Below, one piece after another: positions 5,715 through 9,167 of a DNA stretch of 9,167 nucleotides. Both the position numbers and the translations under genes were made by a program. Origin of the DNA: Planctomycetales bacterium. GTDB taxonomy: Bacteria > Planctomycetota > Phycisphaerae > SM23-33. Under the pieces are notes generated by a model. That model was given only the letters and a program-made list of their open reading frames with translations, did no database searches and was not told the origin of the DNA. Every line of letters begins with the position of its first letter. The first letter of the stretch is position 1. Location: assembly GCA_030642005.1 (NCBI GenBank), contig DAOWOP010000102.1, forward strand, positions 1 through 9,167. The letters are read 5' to 3'.

Positions 5715-7046
5715 CTACTGTTTCAGCAGTTCGTCGGCGTGTTCGGCGACTTTGCGGAATGCGGCGGCGTACTCGGCGATAATTTCCGGCCGGTCGTGTT
5801 TGAACCACGGGATCGTGAAGCATCTTTCGGCGATGCTCTCGGAAACCGGCAGGGACCCCGGACCCTGTCGCACGTCGCGTTTGGCGTGGGCGACAACCGT
5901 AGGCTTTCCGTGGCCGTAGATGTCCGCCTCGTGGAGAACGGGGTGCAGGTGCATCGGATGGTTGATGCCGCCGAAGGTTTCGAAGCCCTCTGCCGTTACG
6001 GCCTGGCAGAACTTTTCGACGGTCAGTCCGCCCAGTTCTTCGGGTCGGTAGAGTCCTTTGGCGGCGTACCACCCGGCCATTGTCGAGCCTGACTCCGCCG
6101 GCGGGCGGTTCGCCTTGATGCCCGGCGTGCCCTCAAGAAGGTCCCAGAAGCGGTTCATGGCCTTCTGTATCTCCTTGATGCGGGCAGGGTAGTGCTTCAG
6201 TTGCACGCGGGCCAGGGACGAGGCGACCTGGTTCAGCCTGTGCTTGTATCCGCCCATGGGCAGGCCTGCGAATTTCTTCAGTTCCGGATTGGTTATCTGG
6301 CCTTCGCCGTCGCTGTACATCGTCGCCAGGCCGGTGCGTTCGTAGTGCCCGAAGGCAACGGCCCGTTCGTATATCTTCCGATCGTTGGTAACGAGCATTC
6401 CGCCCTCGCCGGCGACCAGGCTTTTACCGGCCATCATGCTGAAGGCCCCGACGTGCCCGATCGCGCCGAGTATGCGCCCCTTGTACAGGCCGCCCTGGGC
6501 GTGCGAGACGTCCTCGATGACCTTGACGTTGTGCTTTTCGGCAATGGCCATTATTTCGTCCATCTCGGCAGGATAGGCGCAATTGTGCACCGGCACGATG
6601 GCCTTCGTCTCTGCGCTGATGCGATGCTCGATGTCGGCAGGGTCTATGCAGAGGGTCTCGGCGAGGATGTCGGTGTAGTTGATGGTCGCGCCCAGAGACA
6701 GCGCCGGCAGAGAGGCTGCCCAGTAAGTCGGGGAAGGACATATGATCTCGTCGCCGACGCCGACGCCGCAGGCCCACATCGCGCCCAGCAGCGCCGCCGT
6801 ACCGTTGCAAAAGGCCAGCGCGTACTTGACGCCGAAGTACTCGCATATCTCTTCTTCCAACTTGACCGTAACGTCGGTGCCGCTCATCGCCACGCCGCGA
6901 TGCAGCATTTCCAGCACGGCCTGTTCATCCTCTTTTGTGATGATAGGCCAGGTGAACATGTCGCCGGGGTCTTGAGTTATCGCCTTCGGCCCGCCGAGAA
7001 TCGCAAGACGTTCTTTCGTCGAAGACGTTACCTCTGTTGATGACAT
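5715..7046 (-). CDS. DegT/DnrJ/EryC1/StrS family PLP-dependent aminotransferase
   Basis: The 443-residue protein has the full fold-type I sugar aminotransferase layout. An N-terminal GGPKA and FTWPIIT segment is followed by GTAAL (82-86), which contacts the PLP phosphate, EDVSHAQGG (178-186) with D179 placed to bind the pyridine nitrogen, and the Schiff-base lysine K208 in GAFSMMAGKSLVAGEGG. GYKHRLN (266-272) corresponds to the conserved block in which members recognise the partner active site. Such enzymes transfer an amino group, usually from glutamate or glutamine, to a keto sugar or a keto-inositol for surface glycans, antibiotics or cofactors. The substrate here cannot be told, and no other sugar-nucleotide gene is nearby. 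The ATG at 7046 is preferred over the in-frame ATG at 7070 because AGGAG (7053-7057) sits 6 nt before it. A long nested inverted repeat lies upstream and the tRNA-Asp gene precedes it. Confidence 0.93.
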   Translation of the reverse strand: MSSTEVTSSTKERLAILGGPKAITQDPGDMFTWPIITKEDEQAVLEMLHRGVAMSGTDVTVKLEEEICEYFGVKYALAFCNGTAALLGAMWACGVGVGDEIICPSPTYWAASLPALSLGATINYTDILAETLCIDPADIEHRISAETKAIVPVHNCAYPAEMDEIMAIAEKHNVKVIEDVSHAQGGLYKGRILGAIGHVGAFSMMAGKSLVAGEGGMLVTNDRKIYERAVAFGHYERTGLATMYSDGEGQITNPELKKFAGLPMGGYKHRLNQVASSLARVQLKHYPARIKEIQKAMNRFWDLLEGTPGIKANRPPAESGSTMAGWYAAKGLYRPEELGGLTVEKFCQAVTAEGFETFGGINHPMHLHPVLHEADIYGHGKPTVVAHAKRDVRQGPGSLPVSESIAERCFTIPWFKHDRPEIIAEYAAAFRKVAEHADELLKQ

Positions 7047-7052
7047 TGCCTG

Positions 7053-7057
7053 CTCCT
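7053..7057 (-). promoter_or_regulatory. Shine-Dalgarno site deciding the aminotransferase start
   Basis: On the minus strand AAAAGGAGCAGGCA precedes the ATG at 7046, with AGGAG ending 6 nt from it. The earlier in-frame ATG (7070) would put this motif inside the coding sequence. Confidence 0.75.
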
Positions 7058-7081
7058 TTTCTGTATCCATGTAACGGAATA

Positions 7082-7186
7082 AACCACAAAGAACACATTT
7101 AGATTTCCAATTTTCAATTGAAAGAACCTGATTCGGCTCTTTCTGTCAATTGGAAATCGGAAATTGTGCCCGTGCTCTTTGTGGTT
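7082..7186. repeat. Nested 105-bp inverted repeat (MITE-like) between tRNA-Asp and the aminotransferase
   Basis: Outer arms at 7082-7096 and 7172-7186 match at 14 of 15 positions (AACCACAAAGAACAC against its complement). Inside lie perfect 11-bp arms GATTTCCAATT (7102-7112) and AATTGGAAATC (7148-7158), and further in GAAAG (7120-7124) and CTTTC (7139-7143). The element is A+T rich, has no gene, and would form a long imperfect hairpin in the aminotransferase leader. It could be a miniature mobile element or a decayed one; no target duplication is clear. Confidence 0.65.
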
Positions 7187-7198
7187 CAGTTTTTTGAA

Positions 7199-7272
<74 letters not shown>

Positions 7273-7307
7273 GTGTGCACCACCCCGGCATCCACAAGGG
7301 AACAACA

Positions 7308-7337
7308 TTTATACCGCAACAGGCCTGGAATTGTCAA
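7308..7337 (-). promoter_or_regulatory. Near-consensus sigma-70 promoter for tRNA-Asp
   Basis: On the minus strand TTGACA (7337-7332) and TATAAA (7313-7308) are separated by 18 bp. The predicted start is about 29 nt before the mature tRNA. The -35 box overlaps the TGA stop codon of lipA (7336-7334). Confidence 0.65.
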
Positions 7338-8281
7338 TAGCGATTTTCAGGGCGAATGGAGATAGTGTTTGCCTTTCCGCCCTGGAAGACTTCTTCTGCG
7401 CGGTAACTGCTGCGGACGAAAGGTCCGGCGGCGACGGCGGAAAAGCCCATTTCAAGGGCTTCAGCCCGCATGGCGTCGAACTCGGCCGGTTCGACGAATC
7501 GGGCTATCGGCGCGTGCCGCGGCGACGGCGCGAGGTATTGGCCGATGGTCAAAATATCGCAGCCGATCTCGCGTAAATCCCGCATCACATCACGAACCTC
7601 ATCGCCCGTTTCGCCCAAGCCGACCATCACGCCGCTTTTAGATAGAAGGTGGACCTGTTGGCCCACCCTACTGCTTTTAACATAAGCGAGTACATCGAGG
7701 CTTCGTTTGTATTGGGCCTGTGGGCGAACCTGCGAATATAAACGCGGAACCGTTTCGATATTGTGGTTGAACACGTCCGGGCCGGCGGAAAGGACGGTGT
7801 CAACGGCGGCCTCGTCGCCCTGAAAATCGGGCGTTAGGACTTCTATTGTGGTTTGCGGCAGGCGGGTTCGGACGGCGCGGATGGTCGCCGCGAAATGTTC
7901 GGCTCCGCCGTCGGGAAGCTCGTCGCGCGTTACCGAGGTAATCACCACGTGTTTCAGCCTCAGTCGCGCCGATGCCTCAGCCACCGCAGCCGGTTCGCTG
8001 GACCTCGGTGGAGCGGGTTTGCCTGATGCGACCGCGCAGAATCGGCACGAACGGGTGCAGGTCGGCCCGAGGATCATGAACGTAGCCGTGCCCCGTCCGA
8101 AACATTCGGAAATGTTCGGGCAGTTCGCACTCGAGCAGACCGTCTCGAGTTGCAGGTCCGCCAGCAGTCGCCGGACCTCGGCGGACTTACCCGCCGGCGG
8201 GATTCGCCGCCGCAGCCACGGCGGAAAACGCCCACGAGCAATCGTTTTCGTCTCTGCTGATGTTTCAATCCGCACCATCAT
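7334..8281 (-). CDS. lipA: Lipoyl synthase LipA
   Basis: LipA is a radical SAM enzyme that inserts two sulfurs into protein-bound octanoyl groups to make lipoyl cofactors. The 315-residue product has both cluster motifs: the auxiliary iron-sulfur cysteines C49, C54 and C60 (CSSANCPNISEC) and the radical SAM triad C75, C79 and C82 (CTRSCRFC). Further blocks include TSVTRDELPDGGAEHF (115-130), FNHNIETVPRLY (171-182), SGVMVGLGET (216-225) and the C-terminal RSSY (290-293), whose serine ligates the auxiliary cluster. Its ATG overlaps the lipB stop as ATGA, so translation is likely coupled to lipB, which makes its substrate. Residues 204-212 (SRVGQQVHL) are encoded by a GTAG-headed palindromic repeat, in a loop a few residues longer than in E. 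coli LipA. All catalytic residues remain, so the enzyme is probably active. Confidence 0.97.
   Translation of the reverse strand: MMVRIETSAETKTIARGRFPPWLRRRIPPAGKSAEVRRLLADLQLETVCSSANCPNISECFGRGTATFMILGPTCTRSCRFCAVASGKPAPPRSSEPAAVAEASARLRLKHVVITSVTRDELPDGGAEHFAATIRAVRTRLPQTTIEVLTPDFQGDEAAVDTVLSAGPDVFNHNIETVPRLYSQVRPQAQYKRSLDVLAYVKSSRVGQQVHLLSKSGVMVGLGETGDEVRDVMRDLREIGCDILTIGQYLAPSPRHAPIARFVEPAEFDAMRAEALEMGFSAVAAGPFVRSSYRAEEVFQGGKANTISIRPENRY
7648..7672 (-). repeat. GTAG-headed palindrome embedded in lipA
   Basis: On the + strand GGTGGACC (7648-7655) and GGCCCACC (7660-7667) flank TGTT, and CCTACT follows. Over 24 bp it differs by one base from the intergenic copy at 4825-4848. It is read in frame as LipA residues 204-212. 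Confidence 0.75.
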
Positions 8282-9054
8282 AATAACATCCGCGCCTTGG
8301 CATTCCCGTTTAGCCGTCGCCGGAACGGCGACGATATTTCGCCAGTGATTTCATTCGTCGCCGTTCCGGCGACGGCTAAACATTTTGGTGGAGATTCGTC
8401 CTCACGCACAATATCGAATCCGAACACTTCAGCCATACATTCAACCAACGATTGTTTGACTTCCTGGATTGACACCTCTCTGGCGAGCAGTTTCTCCATG
8501 CTGGTTACTTTGCAACCGTCCAGGCCGCAGGGCACGATTAAATCAAAGTGCGACAGGTTCGTCGAGACGTTCAGTGCGAACCCATGCCATGCGACCCATC
8601 GACTGACGGCTACGCCGATGGCGGCGATTTTCTCGCCGCCGACCCATACGCCGGTAAGACCTTCGGGGCGTCGGCCTTTCAGCGAGAATTTTCCAAGCAG
8701 GCGGATGAGAACTTCTTCCAGGTCATGGACGTACCGGCGGACGGTCCTGCCCCCGCGGGCCAGTCGCATAATCGGATAGCCCACAAGTTGCCCCGGCCCG
8801 TGGCAGGTTACATCCCCGCCGCGGGCGGATTTGCAGACCTCGATACCCGCACGCGCCAACTGCTCCGGCGAAGCAAGGACGTGCTCGCTCCCGGCGTTTC
8901 GTCCCAGCGTGATAACCGGCGGGTCGTGCTCGAGCAGAAGCAGGTACGCCCGGTCGTCAGTACCGGAAATTACTTCATCGAGTAAGCGCCGCTGAATCTG
9001 AAGCGCCGATTCATAGGCCTTGCGCCCGAGATTCAGATAAACCAATGTTGACAT
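8278..9054 (-). CDS. lipB: Octanoyl-[acyl-carrier-protein]:protein N-octanoyltransferase LipB
   Basis: LipB moves octanoyl groups from acyl carrier protein to lysines of lipoyl domains, the step before LipA. From the ATG at 9054 the product has 258 residues and starts MSTLVYLNLGRKAYESAL, as is usual. The acyl-binding block RGGDVTCHGPGQLVGYP (78-94) is intact, as are K142 in GGEKIAAIGVAV and the acyl-thioester cysteine C176 in VPCGLDG. The normal protein should end near residue 224. Residues 225-249 are encoded by an inverted pair of REP-like elements and a short tail follows, giving about 34 extra residues without similarity to the family. The stop (TGA) overlaps the lipA start as ATGA. The frame remains open to 9165 at the window edge, but that extension runs through an inverted repeat and is unlikely to be translated as LipB. 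No strong Shine-Dalgarno precedes 9054. Confidence 0.93.
   Translation of the reverse strand: MSTLVYLNLGRKAYESALQIQRRLLDEVISGTDDRAYLLLLEHDPPVITLGRNAGSEHVLASPEQLARAGIEVCKSARGGDVTCHGPGQLVGYPIMRLARGGRTVRRYVHDLEEVLIRLLGKFSLKGRRPEGLTGVWVGGEKIAAIGVAVSRWVAWHGFALNVSTNLSHFDLIVPCGLDGCKVTSMEKLLAREVSIQEVKQSLVECMAEVFGFDIVREDESPPKCLAVAGTATNEITGEISSPFRRRLNGNAKARMLL
8308..8381. repeat. Inverted pair of GTTTAGC-headed REP-like elements (BIME) inside the lipB 3' end
   Basis: A 26-bp arm (8308-8333) recurs as its perfect reverse complement (8356-8381), separated by 22 bp. Each arm starts or ends with GTTTAGC and is itself a hairpin, CGTCGCCG and CGGCGACG around GAA or TTC. This is the layout of a bacterial interspersed mosaic element made of two REPs. 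The whole pair is coding for the LipB tail and ends 27 nt before the lipA start. Confidence 0.85.
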
Positions 9055-9066
9055 CGCTTGTAACTT

Positions 9067-9138
9067 GGTTGCGTCAACAGCGCCGAACGGAAAGCCGGGC
9101 CGAGGCTCGGCTTGCCGTTCGGCGCTGTTGAAGCAACC
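9067..9138. repeat. 72-bp inverted repeat upstream of lipB
   Basis: GGTTGC (9067-9072) pairs with GCAACC (9133-9138). CAACAGCGCCGAACGG (9075-9090) pairs perfectly with CCGTTCGGCGCTGTTG (9115-9130). AAGCCG (9092-9097) pairs with CGGCTT (9108-9113). It is unrelated in sequence to the GTTTAGC and GTAG families. It would form a very stable hairpin in the lipB leader, about 13 nt from the start codon. Confidence 0.8.
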
Positions 9139-9165
9139 GATAACGTACATTGTTATGGTTGTCAA
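9137..9165 (-). promoter_or_regulatory. Candidate promoter for lipB-lipA
   Basis: On the minus strand a perfect TTGACA (9165-9160) is followed after 17 bp by TATCGG (9142-9137), a poor -10 box. The inverted repeat begins in this -10 box, so it would lie in the leader. Upstream sequence is outside the window. Confidence 0.35.
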
Positions 9166-9167
9166 CC

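Noticed and set aside
6192..7040. Long + strand frame of 282 codons opposite the aminotransferase
   Set aside because: It is the antisense shadow of a complete PLP aminotransferase with the catalytic lysine and cofactor motifs on the minus strand.
7082..7186. Riboswitch or T-box upstream of the aminotransferase
   Set aside because: The sequence is a symmetrical nested repeat without any conserved riboswitch core or T-box motif that I recognise.
9055..9165. N-terminal extension of LipB by 37 residues
   Set aside because: The residues are encoded by an inverted repeat, while the LipB family starts close to the ATG at 9054; the open frame is probably chance.

Overview
The window looks like a chromosomal segment from a GC-rich member of the Planctomycetota, most likely a Phycisphaerae-type lineage. 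This is inferred from PEP-CTERM protein tails, a four-domain S1 protein next to mnmE, and intergenic gaps packed with several families of small palindromes. No taxonomic marker is present, so the assignment is tentative. Most genes are housekeeping or ordinary accessory genes. No phage, transposase, CRISPR array or toxin-antitoxin pair is visible.

Layout, left to right. Positions 1-459 (+) hold the 3' end of a PEP-CTERM surface protein gene and, in the same frame, an orphan second PEP-CTERM tail. Positions 465-571 hold a repeat-rich convergent gap. Positions 572-3363 (-) hold an S1-domain RNA-binding protein followed by mnmE (tRNA wobble-uridine modification GTPase), separated by a 95-bp inverted array of 7-bp units. 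A divergent promoter region (3364-3503) leads into a + strand pair, a tandem ACT-domain protein and an MgtC/SapB-family membrane protein (3504-4688). Positions 4893-5540 (-) hold an A+T-richer ankyrin-repeat protein with a probable export signal, bracketed by repeats. Positions 5715-7046 (-) hold a DegT/DnrJ/EryC1/StrS-family PLP aminotransferase. tRNA-Asp(GTC) follows at 7199-7272 (-) with its own near-consensus promoter. The right end is the lipoate pathway pair lipB-lipA (-), joined by a 4-nt ATGA overlap; LipB attaches octanoyl groups to carrier proteins and LipA inserts the sulfurs.

The most interesting signal is not a gene but the repeats. At least two REP-like palindrome families are scattered through the window, and copies sit in frame inside three conserved enzymes. 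A GTTTAGC-headed hairpin lies in the G domain of MnmE. An inverted pair of the same element forms the C-terminal extension of LipB, up to 27 nt from the lipA start. A GTAG-headed hairpin forms a loop of LipA. The orphan PEP-CTERM fragment also carries a GTTTAGC copy. This resembles the known behaviour of Rickettsia palindromic elements, but the sequences and the host seem different. Other palindromes (heptad array before mnmE, 105-bp nested repeat before the aminotransferase, 72-bp inverted repeat before lipB, 41-bp direct repeats before the ankyrin gene) occupy most of the remaining gaps.
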